A program made the position numbers and the translations under genes. Under the pieces are notes generated by a model, which was not told where the DNA came from, searched no databases, and saw nothing but the letters and a program-made list of their open reading frames with translations. From assembly GCA_900549745.1 (NCBI GenBank), contig URPJ01000008.1:26244-90243 (forward strand): a stretch of DNA of 64,000 nt, read 5' to 3'. The first letter of the stretch is position 1; each line of letters begins with the position of its first letter. Below are positions 6,972 to 16,022 of this stretch, one piece after another. The stretch is from an uncultured Collinsella sp. GTDB lineage: Bacteria; Actinomycetota; Coriobacteriia; Coriobacteriales; Coriobacteriaceae.

Positions 6972-9218
6972 TTACTCGGCGTCGTGGTGACGGCGGGGCT
7001 TGCGGCCTCCGTTGTCGCCGGGACGGCGCGGACGGTCGCTGCGCTCAGAGCGCTCGCGACGCGGACGCTCACGGCGCTGGAAGTGCTCGCCGTCGCCCTC
7101 GGAGGCACCCTCGGCACGAGCCGGGGCCTCGGGCTTATCCAGACGATCGAGCGAGATCTTGCCGCGATCGTCAACCTCGATGACGACGACCTTGACCTCG
7201 TCGCCCACGTTGAGGACGTCCTCGACCTTCTCCACGCGGCCCTTGGCGACGCGGGAGATGTGCAGCAGGCCGTCCTTGCCGGGCAGCAGGTTCACGAAGG
7301 CGCCGAATGGCTGGATGGAGACCACGCGACCGGTGTACTCCTCGCCCGGCTCGGGAACCTTGATGATGAGCTTGATGCGCTCGACGGCCTGGTCGACGGA
7401 CTCGCCGGTGCCGCCGACAAAGACGGTGCCGTCCTCCTGGATGTCGACCGAAGCGCCAGTCTCGTCCTGGATGCCGCGGATGACCTTACCGCCAGAACCG
7501 ATGACGTCGCGGATCTTATCGGTCGGAACCTGGATGGAAACGATGCGCGGAGCGGTGCTACGCGTGGTGTGGCGCGGCTCGGGGATCACATCGAGCATCT
7601 TCTGCAGGATGAAGGCGCGACCCTCCTTGGCCTGCTGCAGGGCGCGGGCCAGGATGTCGAAGGTAAGACCGGTGGCCTTGTTGTCCATCTGCAGGGCGGT
7701 GATGCCCTCGGTGGTGCCGGTGACCTTAAAGTCCATGTCGCCCAGGAAGTCCTCAAGACCCTGGATGTCGGACAGGACCACGGTCTTGCCCTCTTCCTGG
7801 ATCAGACCCATGGCGATACCGGACACCGGGCGCTTAATGGGCACGCCGCCGTCCATAAGGGCGAGCGTGGAGCCGCAGGTCGAAGCCATTGAAGAGGAGC
7901 CGTTGGACTCCATGACCTCGGAGACGACGCGGATGGCATAGGGGAACTCGTTCTCGTCGGGGAGCACCGGAAGCAGGGCGCGCTCGGCAAGGTTGCCATG
8001 GCCGATCTCGCGGCGCTTGGGGCTGCCCATGCGGCCGGTCTCGCCGGTGCAGAACGGCGGGAAGTTGTAGTGGTGCATGTAGCGCTTGCCCTCGGTAGGC
8101 TCGATGGTATCCAGACGCTGGCCCTCGTTGAGCATGCCGAGCGAAAGAACCGAGAGCACCTGGGTCTGGCCGCGCTGGAACAGGCCGGAGCCGTGAACGA
8201 GCGGCAGGTAGTTGTCCTTCACCATGATGGGGCGGATCTCATCGGCGGCACGGCCATCGACGCGCTCGCCGGTCTCGACGACCATGGTGCGCATGGCCTT
8301 CTTCTCGAGCTTCTTGAGCGCCACGGGAATCTCGCGCTCCCAAGCGGCCTGCTCCTCCTCGGTGAACTCGGCTCGGATGGACTCCTTCAGAGCCTCGACC
8401 TTGCCGATACGGGAGAGCTTGTCGGCGTCGCGAAGGGCGGCTGCCATCTCGTCGTAGTGGGCGAAGATGCGCTCCTGGACCTCCTCGACGGGCTGGTCGA
8501 GCGGGTACTCCTTCTTGACGATGGGGCCGTTGACTTGCTCCCACTCGGCGACGAACTCGTCCTGAGCCTGGCAGAAGGCAGCAAGGGCCTCCTGGCCAAA
8601 CTTCATGGCGGCGAGCATGTCGTCCTCGGAGATCTCCTCGGCGCCGGCCTCGACCATCGAGATGAAGTCGGCAGAGCCGCCCAGCTCCAGGTCCAGATCG
8701 GAGTTCTCGCGCTCCTCGTAGGTGGGGTTGACGATAAACTCGCCGGTCTCCACGTTACGGCCGATGCGCACGCAGGCAAGCGGGCCCTCGAAGGGCACGC
8801 CGCCGAGCGTCATGGCCAGAGAGGCACCCATGACGTTGATGACGTCGAAGGGGTTGACCTGGTCGGCAACGAGCGAGGTGGCGACGATGTGCACCTCGTT
8901 GCGGAAGCCGTCCGGGAAGCTCGGGCGAATCGGACGGTCGATCATGCGCGCGGTGAGCGTGGCCTTCTCACTGGGACGGCCCTCACGCTTGAGGTAACCA
9001 CCCGGGATGCGGCCGGCGGCGTACATCTTCTCGTTGAAGTCGACGGTCAGCGGGAAGAAGTCGTAGTTCTTGCGCTCCTTGGAGACGACCACGGTGTCGA
9101 GCATCGTGGTGTCGCCCTGCTTGACCAGGCAGGCGCCGGTGGCCTGCTTGGCAAGCTCGCCCGACTCAAAGGTGTAGGTCTTGCCGTACAGCTCAAAGGT
9201 CTTGGATACGAGTGTCAT
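6972..9218 (-). CDS. pnp: Polyribonucleotide nucleotidyltransferase (PNPase)
   Basis: 748 aa. PNPase is a phosphorolytic 3'-5' exoribonuclease and RNA polymerase that works as a trimer in the degradosome. Two RNase PH domains are present (first starting at FELYGKTYTFESGELAKQA, second around NYLPLVHGSGLFQRGQTQ). A KH domain lies near 565-605 (IRDVIGSGGKVIRGIQDETG) and an S1 domain near 620-690 (YTGRVVSIQPFGAFVNLLPG). The protein ends in an unusually Arg/Glu-rich, disordered tail of about 50 residues (RRERPRRERSERSDRPRRPG). The ATG follows AAAGGAGAAC. rpsO precedes it with a terminator between, an arrangement common in bacteria. Confidence 0.97.
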   Translation of the reverse strand: MTLVSKTFELYGKTYTFESGELAKQATGACLVKQGDTTMLDTVVVSKERKNYDFFPLTVDFNEKMYAAGRIPGGYLKREGRPSEKATLTARMIDRPIRPSFPDGFRNEVHIVATSLVADQVNPFDVINVMGASLAMTLGGVPFEGPLACVRIGRNVETGEFIVNPTYEERENSDLDLELGGSADFISMVEAGAEEISEDDMLAAMKFGQEALAAFCQAQDEFVAEWEQVNGPIVKKEYPLDQPVEEVQERIFAHYDEMAAALRDADKLSRIGKVEALKESIRAEFTEEEQAAWEREIPVALKKLEKKAMRTMVVETGERVDGRAADEIRPIMVKDNYLPLVHGSGLFQRGQTQVLSVLSLGMLNEGQRLDTIEPTEGKRYMHHYNFPPFCTGETGRMGSPKRREIGHGNLAERALLPVLPDENEFPYAIRVVSEVMESNGSSSMASTCGSTLALMDGGVPIKRPVSGIAMGLIQEEGKTVVLSDIQGLEDFLGDMDFKVTGTTEGITALQMDNKATGLTFDILARALQQAKEGRAFILQKMLDVIPEPRHTTRSTAPRIVSIQVPTDKIRDVIGSGGKVIRGIQDETGASVDIQEDGTVFVGGTGESVDQAVERIKLIIKVPEPGEEYTGRVVSIQPFGAFVNLLPGKDGLLHISRVAKGRVEKVEDVLNVGDEVKVVVIEVDDRGKISLDRLDKPEAPARAEGASEGDGEHFQRRERPRRERSERSDRPRRPGDNGGRKPRRHHDAE

Positions 9219-9321
9219 TGTTCTCCTTTACCCCACAGGCCCCTTGCCTGCGGGCTTCTCATGTGACGCGGGCCCCCTGCCCCCGCCACGCTTCAGAGCG
9301 TGATTGTTCACGCCCTTACAC

Positions 9322-9353
9322 AAAAAGAGCGCCCCGCTGCGCAGGACGCTCTT
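9322..9353 (-). terminator. Intrinsic terminator of rpsO
   Basis: On the minus strand, AAGAGCG-TCCTGCGCAGCGGG-CGCTCTT is followed by a T run (TTTTTG), 16 bases downstream of the rpsO stop. It separates rpsO from pnp, although read-through is possible. Confidence 0.85.
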
Positions 9354-9368
9354 AGCATGTACAAATCC

Positions 9369-9647
9369 TTACTGGATGTTGTCGCGGATGCCCAGAGCCT
9401 TGATGAGCTCACGGTACTCGACGATGTCGTTCTTCTTGATGTAGGAGAGAAGACGACGACGACGGCCGACGAGCATGAGCAGGCCACGACGGGTGTGGAA
9501 GTCCTTCTGGTGGGACTTCATGTGCTCGGTCAGCTCCTTGATGCGCTCGGACAGGATGGCGACCTGAACCTTGGGGTTGCCGGTGTCGACCGGGGTGTTA
9601 CCGAACTGGGCAGTCAGCTCAGCCTTGCGCTCTTTGGAAACAGTCAT
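9369..9647 (-). CDS. rpsO: 30S ribosomal protein S15
   Basis: 92 aa, slightly longer than the usual 89. S15 is a primary 16S rRNA binding protein needed for assembly of the 30S platform. The family signature is clear: GNTPVDTGNPKVQVAILSER, then HMKSHQKDFHTRRGLLMLV, GRRRRLLSYIKKNDIVEYR and the C-terminal LGIR. ATG start with GAAAGGTGAAAC upstream. The 138-base leader toward recO contains a short GTTGCCC-GT-GGGCGAC hairpin 20 bases before the RBS. It could be an S15 autoregulatory leader, but it matches no leader type I recognise with confidence. Confidence 0.97.
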   Translation of the reverse strand: MTVSKERKAELTAQFGNTPVDTGNPKVQVAILSERIKELTEHMKSHQKDFHTRRGLLMLVGRRRRLLSYIKKNDIVEYRELIKALGIRDNIQ

Positions 9648-9785
9648 TGTTTCACCTTTCGTTTAACGTCGCCCACGGGCAACTCGATTCGCCTCGGACT
9701 GGGAAGCCGCCGGTGGAGCGAGCAACCAAGGTCGAGGTACCAACAGGCCGATATGTTACCACAAGCAGCCCGCGCCTGCGCATCA

Positions 9786-10535
9786 TCACCGACCCAACAT
9801 GAATTCCATCGCACGGAGGCGCTGGTCGGTATGCGTCGCCGCCCACACATGCGAAAGCCCGAGTAAGAACGCCGCCGTATGCGGGTCGATTTTCTCGGCC
9901 ATAAGCGCATCGAAGGTCATCGACATGAGGGCGCGCAGCCACGCGACCTCACCGGTCGACACCAGCTCGGCACCCGGAACGCTCGACGCGCACGACCCGC
10001 ACATGAGACCGCCCGCCTGGGGCGAAAAATACGACAGCATGGGGTCTCCGCACAGCACGCAGGCCGAAAAATCGGGTCGATAGCCAACGTGCGACAGCAG
10101 CTTAAAGACATATGCCGCCACAAGTAGGTCCATATGAGCCGTGTCGAGCCCGCTGCCCACCAGGGCAAGAGCTCGCTGCGTTATGGCAAAGGTAAACGGG
10201 TCCTCGGCGTCCTCGAACGAGCACACGCGCGCGACCTCGGCGATCGCGCTTGCGGCGCAGGTCGTCTCGTAATCGGGCGCAGCGCCGAGCGGCGCCTCCA
10301 TAAGCTCGGCCTGGGAAACCACGTCGAGTGACCGTCCATGTGCAAGCAGCATATCGACCGTACAGAACAGCTCGCAGCGCGCAGCCAGGCGTCCGCCGGG
10401 TTTGCGGGCGCCCTTTGCCACGGCACGAACCTGCCGACCCCGCTCGTCAAGCATCGTCAGGATCAGGTCCGTCTCTTTGAGCTTCGTCTTGTCGAGGACG
10501 AGCACCTTCGTGCGATATGTCCGGGAGCCTGCCAT
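9786..10535 (-). CDS. recO: DNA repair protein RecO
   Basis: 249 aa. RecO anneals SSB-coated DNA and, with RecR, loads RecA in the RecFOR pathway. It has an N-terminal OB fold (TYRTKVLVLDKTKLKETDLI), a helical middle, and a Zn-finger-like CVLCGDP ... LMCGSCAS four-cysteine cluster typical of many RecO proteins. Last gene of the dnaJ-like-to-recO operon, 15 bases after the era stop. The era-recO pairing is conserved in many bacteria. Confidence 0.94.
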   Translation of the reverse strand: MAGSRTYRTKVLVLDKTKLKETDLILTMLDERGRQVRAVAKGARKPGGRLAARCELFCTVDMLLAHGRSLDVVSQAELMEAPLGAAPDYETTCAASAIAEVARVCSFEDAEDPFTFAITQRALALVGSGLDTAHMDLLVAAYVFKLLSHVGYRPDFSACVLCGDPMLSYFSPQAGGLMCGSCASSVPGAELVSTGEVAWLRALMSMTFDALMAEKIDPHTAAFLLGLSHVWAATHTDQRLRAMEFMLGR

Positions 10536-10550
10536 GCGCGCCGCGAGTCC

Positions 10551-11618
10551 TTACTCCTCGGCGTTGTAGCCAAAGCGGCGAATCTGGGCCTCGTCGTCAC
10601 GCCAGCCGGCCTTGACCTTCACGTCCAGCTCCAAAAAGACCTGCGTGCCAAAAATGCGCTCAAGATCGCGACGGGCGTCGATACCGATATGCTTGATCAT
10701 CTCGCCGCCCTTGCCGATGATGATGCCCTTTTGGCCCTCGCGCTCGACGTAAATGGTGGCGTGCACGCGAAGCACCTTCTTGGTCTGCTCGAGCGCATCG
10801 CAGATCACGCCAACGGAGTGCGGGATCTCATCACGGGTGCGGCGCAAGACCTTCTCGCGCACAAACTCGGCAACGAGCGTCTCGTCGGAAGCGTCGGTAC
10901 CCATGTCCTCGGGGAACCAACGCGGACCCTCAGGCAAAAAGTGCGCAACGGTCTCGATAAATGCATCGACGTTGAAGTTCTTGACCGACGACGTCACGAT
11001 CTCGTCGTCATATTCCATGAGTTCGTGGGCTGCCTTAAGCTGCTCCATGACCTGTGTGGGGTCGGCCTCATCGGCCTTGGTGAGCACCAGGACCTTCTTG
11101 GAACGAGCGTTCTTGACGCGCTCGGCAACCCAGGCGTCTCCCCTGCCGATCGGTTTGGTGGCATCAATCAAAAACGCGACAACATCGACATCGTTCAGCT
11201 CGAACAGCGCGCTCTTGTTGAGCTCGGATCCCAAGCCGTCCTTGGGCTTATGAATACCGGGGGTATCGACAAAGACCAGCTGGTAGCCGGGGCGGTTGAC
11301 GACGGCGCGCATGCGGCGGCGGGTCGTCTGGGCCACCGGCGAGGTGATGGCGACCTTTTTGCCATAGCAGGCATTAAGCAGCGTAGACTTGCCAGCGTTG
11401 GGACGACCGACCAGGGCCACAAAGCCGCTGCGGAAACCGGGCTCCACGTCACCAAAGCCCGCGAGGTTGTCGTCCTCGTCGCACAGGGCGTCGAGTTCCT
11501 CGTCGCTCATACCCTCAAACGGGTCGAACTCCTCGACATCCTCGAGCTCCTCGGTATCCACCGCGTCCAGGGACTCGTCGTCCAAAATCTCATCGGTAGG
11601 CTGCATATTGTCGGACAT
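10551..11618 (-). CDS. era: GTPase Era with acidic N-terminal extension
   Basis: 355 aa. Era binds the 3' end of 16S rRNA and checks 30S maturation. About 60 very acidic residues (TDEILDDESLDAVDTEELED and onward) precede the GTPase domain and are absent from ordinary Era of about 300 aa. G1 is GRPNAGKS near 69-76, the switch region ends with G3 DTPG, and G4 is TKAD. The C-terminal type II KH domain holds IIIGKGGEMIKHIG. ATG at 11616-11618, with GAAAGGGATTCCC upstream. The operon neighbours ybeY and dgkA match the common ybeY-dgkA-era order; all act around ribosome maturation and the envelope. Confidence 0.95.
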   Translation of the reverse strand: MSDNMQPTDEILDDESLDAVDTEELEDVEEFDPFEGMSDEELDALCDEDDNLAGFGDVEPGFRSGFVALVGRPNAGKSTLLNACYGKKVAITSPVAQTTRRRMRAVVNRPGYQLVFVDTPGIHKPKDGLGSELNKSALFELNDVDVVAFLIDATKPIGRGDAWVAERVKNARSKKVLVLTKADEADPTQVMEQLKAAHELMEYDDEIVTSSVKNFNVDAFIETVAHFLPEGPRWFPEDMGTDASDETLVAEFVREKVLRRTRDEIPHSVGVICDALEQTKKVLRVHATIYVEREGQKGIIIGKGGEMIKHIGIDARRDLERIFGTQVFLELDVKVKAGWRDDEAQIRRFGYNAEE

Positions 11619-11630
11619 GGGAATCCCTTT

Positions 11631-12008
11631 CTAAATAAAGTCGAGCGCGTGGGCAAATACCAGTACGCCCACAATCGCGGCGGTGATGGAAAGAACGTAT
11701 ACAGAGGCGGCGGCGATGTCCTTCGCACGCTTTGCCAGCGGATGGAGCTCCTGGGTCGCCAGGTCGACGATGGCCTCCATAGCGGTGTTGCACAGCTCGC
11801 CATGAATCACCAGGCCGCAGCAGATGATGACCGTAGCCCACTCGGCAATATCGAGCCCCACGATACAGCCGGCAATGACGGTGCACACGCCTGCCACGAG
11901 CATGACCTTAATGTTGCGCTCGGTCTTGACGGCGGTGACGAAGCCCTCCATGGCGTAGGAGAACGACTTTAAGAAGGACGGATGGTCCTTGTTCGATCCG
12001 GGAATCAT
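11631..12008 (-). CDS. dgkA: Diacylglycerol/undecaprenol kinase family protein
   Basis: 125 aa, three predicted transmembrane helices (IKVMLVAGVCTVIAGCIVGL, WATVIICCGLVIHGELC, SVYVLSITAAIVGVLVFAHA). The family motif ELCNTAMEAIVDL, which carries the catalytic Glu and Asn, is present. In Gram-positive bacteria members of this family phosphorylate undecaprenol rather than diacylglycerol; which applies here cannot be read from sequence. It sits between ybeY and era, the usual place for this gene. Confidence 0.93.
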   Translation of the reverse strand: MIPGSNKDHPSFLKSFSYAMEGFVTAVKTERNIKVMLVAGVCTVIAGCIVGLDIAEWATVIICCGLVIHGELCNTAMEAIVDLATQELHPLAKRAKDIAAASVYVLSITAAIVGVLVFAHALDFI

Positions 12009-12017
12009 AGACGGCTC

Positions 12018-12527
12018 CTAGTCGTGGGCGTGGTTGGTGATGGGGCCGACGTGGACCAGCTTGGGGTCCTCGCCGCGCTCGAGCGCCAGATCGCGCAGGA
12101 TGGCGTCCTCGCGGGCCTCCATGACCTCGGCCTCGTCGTCCTCGATATGGTCATACCCCAGCAGGTGCAGCATGCCATGCACGAGCATCAGGCGGCACTC
12201 GTCGGCAGGGGCATTGCCAAAGCCGGGGGCCTGACGGGCAATGACTTGCGGGGCCAGGATGATATCGCCAAGCTCAAGCGTCTCGTCGGCGGGAATATCC
12301 TCGTCAAAGGCCGAGTCGCATTCAAACGAGAGGACATCGGTGGTGCGGTCGATACCGCGCCACTCGTGGTTGAGCTCGTGCATCTCGTCCTCGTCGACAT
12401 ACGAAAGGGAAATCTCGACTTCACGCTCAACGCCTTCGGCGGCAAGCACGACCTCGCAGATGTGTTCTACCTCCTGCGCGTCGAGCAGCGTATCGAGCTC
12501 GGCATCGTTGCTGATCAATACACTCAA
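12018..12527 (-). CDS. ybeY: Endoribonuclease YbeY (rRNA maturation)
   Basis: 169 aa. YbeY is a Zn-dependent endoribonuclease involved in 16S 3'-end maturation and 70S quality control. The metal-binding signature HGMLHLLGYDHIEDD is intact (three His), as is the family block DRTTDVLSFE. The start is TTG at 12527 with a GAAAGGAG Shine-Dalgarno, overlapping the phoH stop by 4 bases (TTGA), so translation is probably coupled. Confidence 0.96.
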   Translation of the reverse strand: MSVLISNDAELDTLLDAQEVEHICEVVLAAEGVEREVEISLSYVDEDEMHELNHEWRGIDRTTDVLSFECDSAFDEDIPADETLELGDIILAPQVIARQAPGFGNAPADECRLMLVHGMLHLLGYDHIEDDEAEVMEAREDAILRDLALERGEDPKLVHVGPITNHAHD

Positions 12528-13510
12528 CGGGACTCCTTTCGGTCGCGCGGGCGCTGCTCGCGCACGTCATCATAAGCTTCATATGCCTCGACGATACGAC
12601 CCACCAGGGCATGGCGCACCACGTCGGCGCGCTCCAGGTGCGCAAACGCCACATCGTCAACACGGCCCAAAATCTTCTCGACATCCGCCAAGCCACCACG
12701 ACGGCCCACCAGGTCACGCTGGCTCAGGTCGCCGGTAATCACAAACTTGGAGTTAAAGCCCAGGCGCGTCAGAAACATCTTCATCTGCTCGGGCGTGGTA
12801 TTTTGGGCCTCGTCGAGCACCACGAAGGCGTCGCTCAGCGTGCGGCCGCGCATGTAGGCAAGCGGGGCGATCTCGATCACGCCGCGCTCCATGAGCTCAT
12901 CGGTGCGCTCGCGATCCATCATGCAAAATAGGGCGTCGTAGAGCGGGCGCATGTACGGATCGATCTTTTCCTCGAGGGTGCCGGGCAAAAAGCCCAGGTT
13001 CTCCCCCGCCTCGACAACCGGACGCGTCAAGATCAGACGGCCCACCTCGTGACGCTTGAGTGCGGCAACAGCGAGCGCCATGGCCAGATAGGTCTTACCG
13101 GTACCGGCAGGACCCAAGCCAAACGTGATGGTATTTGAGCGGATGGCATCCACATAGCGCTTTTGACCGAGCGTCTTGGGGCGAATGACGCGACCGCGAT
13201 ACGAAAGCAGCACGTCATCGCGAAGCGACGTAGCCTCGTGCTCACCGTCGCGCAAGACGGCCAGGCAGCGAGAGACATCGTCGGCAGAAAGCGTGCGCCC
13301 GGAAGCAGCCTCACGAAAGGCATGTTCGAAAAAACGCGCGACCAGTTCGACCTCGTCCGGGTCACCGCTCACGGCGATGCTGTCGCCACGGGCGACCACG
13401 TGGGCGCGAACTGAGCTCTCCAGCGCACGAAGGACGCCGTCGCCGGCACCCAAAACGCGCGAGGGGTCAATACCCTCGGGAACGGTAAGTCTAATCTTCG
13501 AGGCTTCCAT
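12524..13510 (-). CDS. phoH: PhoH-like ATPase
   Basis: 328 aa from the ATG at 13510 (MEASKIRLTVPEG), preceded by GGGAGG; the longer reading frame upstream lies inside mtaB and is not used. PhoH proteins are P-loop ATPases related to helicase domains, linked to RNA metabolism; the exact substrate is unsettled. Walker A is GPAGTGKTYLAM near residue 134, Walker B is FVVLDEAQN, and ITGDLSQRDL follows. An N-terminal KH-like region precedes the ATPase. It overlaps the end of mtaB by 20 bases and ybeY by 4; phoH-ybeY is a conserved pair. Confidence 0.96.
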   Translation of the reverse strand: MEASKIRLTVPEGIDPSRVLGAGDGVLRALESSVRAHVVARGDSIAVSGDPDEVELVARFFEHAFREAASGRTLSADDVSRCLAVLRDGEHEATSLRDDVLLSYRGRVIRPKTLGQKRYVDAIRSNTITFGLGPAGTGKTYLAMALAVAALKRHEVGRLILTRPVVEAGENLGFLPGTLEEKIDPYMRPLYDALFCMMDRERTDELMERGVIEIAPLAYMRGRTLSDAFVVLDEAQNTTPEQMKMFLTRLGFNSKFVITGDLSQRDLVGRRGGLADVEKILGRVDDVAFAHLERADVVRHALVGRIVEAYEAYDDVREQRPRDRKESR

Positions 13511-14783
13511 GAACCTCCCTGCGTGCATGGACCAAGCCGGAATCATCGACTCCGATGATAGCAACATCGAGCAGGCACGGGGCTGTAAGTCCACAGGTAT
13601 CGTCAAGACGGGCATGATGGAACGAGCCGAGCGTCAGGTTGTCACCATACTCGAGCACGGCACGCTCGACCGTGCCCACGCGACGACGAGCGTCGGCAAT
13701 AGCGAGCTCCTGTGCGGCGGCCCGCATACGGCGGCTGCGCTCGGCCATAACCTCGGGTGGCACCTGGTCGGGCATGTCGGCAGCAAGGGTACCGGGACGC
13801 TTGCTGTAGCGGAACACGTGCATACGCGAGAAACCCACACGGCGGCACAGCGCCAGCGACTCCTCGAACTCCTCGTCCGTCTCACCAGGAAAACCGACGA
13901 TAACGTCGCACGAAAGGGACGCCTGGGGCAAGTTGGCGCGAATCATACGCACCGTGTCCTCAAAGGCCTCGGCGCTATAGGGACGGCCCATGCGATGCAG
14001 GGTCGCCGTGCAGCCGGACTGCACGGGCAGGTGCAAAAACGGGGCGATACGCTGCGGGTAGCGCGCCATAACCTTAAGCAGGCGCTCGGAGATATCCATG
14101 GGCTCGACCGAGGAAATGCGCACATGCGGAATAGACGTGCGCTCCATGATGGCCACGAGCAGCTCATCGATTTCGACGTGCTCGTCGGTCGCGCTCTTGC
14201 CATCGTAGGCACCCAGGTTCACACCGGTCAGCACCACCTCGGGCACGCCGGCCTCCTGGGCCTCGCGAACTTGCTCGAGCACGGACTCGACGGGCACGGA
14301 GCGCTCGGGGCCGCGCGCCTTCCACACAATGCAATAGGTGCAGCGATGGTTGCAGCCATCCTGAATCTTCACGCCCAGGCGAGAGCGACCGAGCGCATCG
14401 ACCACCTCGCCATCGCTGCAGGCGGGAACGCTATCGGACTCAACACCCAGCACCTCGCAAACACGTTCGGCGACATCGATCTTGGACGGCTCGGCAATCA
14501 CGCGATCCGAAAGCTCCGACAGCTCCTCGGGATGCAAATTGACCACGCATCCGGTCACGACCACATAGGGCTCGTTTGGATGGGCCAGCGCATGACGGAC
14601 GGCCTTACGGGTCTTAGCCTCGGCCTCGCCCGTAACGGCACAAGTGTTAATGACGATCAGATCGGCATCCTGGGGCTCCACAATAGCAAAGCCCAAGCGC
14701 ATAAGATCGGCAGTGATACGGTCAGACTCAACCCGGTTGACACGGCAGCCGAGGTTGACGACGGAAATATGGGGTGCGAGCAC
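13491..14783 (-). CDS. mtaB: tRNA (N6-threonylcarbamoyladenosine(37)-C2)-methylthiotransferase MtaB
   Basis: 430 aa. A radical-SAM methylthiotransferase that converts t6A37 to ms2t6A37 in tRNAs reading ANN codons. The N-terminal UPF0004 domain supplies three cysteines for the auxiliary cluster (NLGCRVN, INTCAVTG, VTGCVVN). The radical-SAM cluster motif is CNHRCTYC near 150, followed by a C-terminal TRAM-like region. The MtaB subfamily rather than MiaB or RimO is suggested by the NLGCRVNRVES opening and by the dnaJ-phoH neighbourhood. GTG start at 14783 preceded by AAGGAG. Confidence 0.93.
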   Translation of the reverse strand: MLAPHISVVNLGCRVNRVESDRITADLMRLGFAIVEPQDADLIVINTCAVTGEAEAKTRKAVRHALAHPNEPYVVVTGCVVNLHPEELSELSDRVIAEPSKIDVAERVCEVLGVESDSVPACSDGEVVDALGRSRLGVKIQDGCNHRCTYCIVWKARGPERSVPVESVLEQVREAQEAGVPEVVLTGVNLGAYDGKSATDEHVEIDELLVAIMERTSIPHVRISSVEPMDISERLLKVMARYPQRIAPFLHLPVQSGCTATLHRMGRPYSAEAFEDTVRMIRANLPQASLSCDVIVGFPGETDEEFEESLALCRRVGFSRMHVFRYSKRPGTLAADMPDQVPPEVMAERSRRMRAAAQELAIADARRRVGTVERAVLEYGDNLTLGSFHHARLDDTCGLTAPCLLDVAIIGVDDSGLVHARREVHGSLED

Positions 14784-14792
14784 GCGGGCTCC

Positions 14793-15941
14793 TTAATCGA
14801 GGATATCGTCGAGGGCACTCTTGATACGGTCGGTCACCGACTTCTTACCAGAAGCGACGTCATCGCCCATCTCATCGGCAAAAGCACGGAGCAGCTCGCG
14901 CTGCTTATTGGAAAGATTGGTGGGAACGACCACGCGCAGTTGCACGATCAGGCGGCCACGCGAACCGCCACCGCCAATGCGCGGCATGCCGTAATTATTG
15001 ACGCTCACGGTGTCGCCGTACTGGGCGCCGGCGGGAACCGTCACCTTAACGACCTCGTCGGGCATAATGCCCTCGACCTCAATCTCGCAGCCGAGCGCAG
15101 CCTGCGCAATCGAGATATCGCTCACCAGGTACAGGTCATCACCGTTGCGCTTAAAGCGCTCATGGTCGGCGACGCGCACGTTGACAATCAGGTCGCCCGA
15201 AGGCTCGCCGCGAAGGCCGGCCTCGCCAAAGCCGCTCACACGAAGCTGGCGACCGGTCGAAACGCCGGCGGGAATATCGATGTCGATCTTTTCGTGCGAA
15301 GGCGTGCGGCCTTGACCGTCGCAGGTCTCGCAGGGATGATCGATAACCGTGCCCTCGCCATGGCAGTCGGGGCAAGGCGAGGAAGACTGAACCTGGCCCA
15401 AAAACGATCGCTGAACCGTCGTGACGTAGCCCGTACCGTGGCAGCGGCCGCACTGCTTTTCCTGTGCGCCCTCTGCCCTACCGGTGCCATTGCAGTCCTC
15501 GCAAGGAGCAAGGCGGTCATAGCTGATTGTCTTTTTGCAGCCGAGCGCCGCCTCCTCGAGCGTCACCGAAAGCGAGATGGCCATATCACGTCCGCGACGA
15601 CGCTCACGACGGCTGCGGGCGCCACCGCCGGCACCGCCGCCAAAGAACGACGAGAACAAGTCGTCCATGCCCATGCCACCAAAGATATCGTTGATATCGA
15701 CGTAGCCGGAGCCACCGGGGCCGTCGGCAGTGCCGTAACGGTCGTAGTTAGCACGCTTCTGCTCATCGGAAAGAACGGAATATGCCTCGTTGAGCTCTTT
15801 GAACTTAGCCTCGGCCTCGGGGTCGTCCGAAACGTCCGGGTGTACGGTACGGGCCTTCTTTAGAAACGCGCGCTTAATCGTCCGCGCGTCGGCATCCTTG
15901 TCGACGCCAAGCACCTCGTAGTAATCCCTATTTTCCGACAC
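14793..15941 (-). CDS. dnaJ: Chaperone protein DnaJ
   Basis: 382 aa from a GTG at 15941 (SENRDYYEVLGVDKD) with AAGGA 7 nt upstream. A class I (type A) Hsp40: J-domain with HPD (KARTVHPDVSD), a Gly-rich linker, four zinc repeats (CEDCNGTG, CGRCHGTG, CPDCHGEG, CETCDGQG) and the two C-terminal substrate-binding beta domains. No CIRCE or HAIR-like operator was noticed upstream. It lies 81 bases after a second DnaJ-like gene in the same direction. Confidence 0.96.
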   Translation of the reverse strand: MSENRDYYEVLGVDKDADARTIKRAFLKKARTVHPDVSDDPEAEAKFKELNEAYSVLSDEQKRANYDRYGTADGPGGSGYVDINDIFGGMGMDDLFSSFFGGGAGGGARSRRERRRGRDMAISLSVTLEEAALGCKKTISYDRLAPCEDCNGTGRAEGAQEKQCGRCHGTGYVTTVQRSFLGQVQSSSPCPDCHGEGTVIDHPCETCDGQGRTPSHEKIDIDIPAGVSTGRQLRVSGFGEAGLRGEPSGDLIVNVRVADHERFKRNGDDLYLVSDISIAQAALGCEIEVEGIMPDEVVKVTVPAGAQYGDTVSVNNYGMPRIGGGGSRGRLIVQLRVVVPTNLSNKQRELLRAFADEMGDDVASGKKSVTDRIKSALDDILD

Positions 15942-16022
15942 GACCGAATCCTTCCGACTTTCATTATTGTCACAGTGCGTCCTATACCCAAGCTGGGCCG
16001 GCCGCAAACAGAGGGTTTGATG

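Noticed and set aside
13176..15863. 895-residue plus-strand open frame across phoH, mtaB and dnaJ
   Set aside because: It lies antisense to three well-supported genes with perfect motifs; low-complexity composition shows it is a GC shadow.
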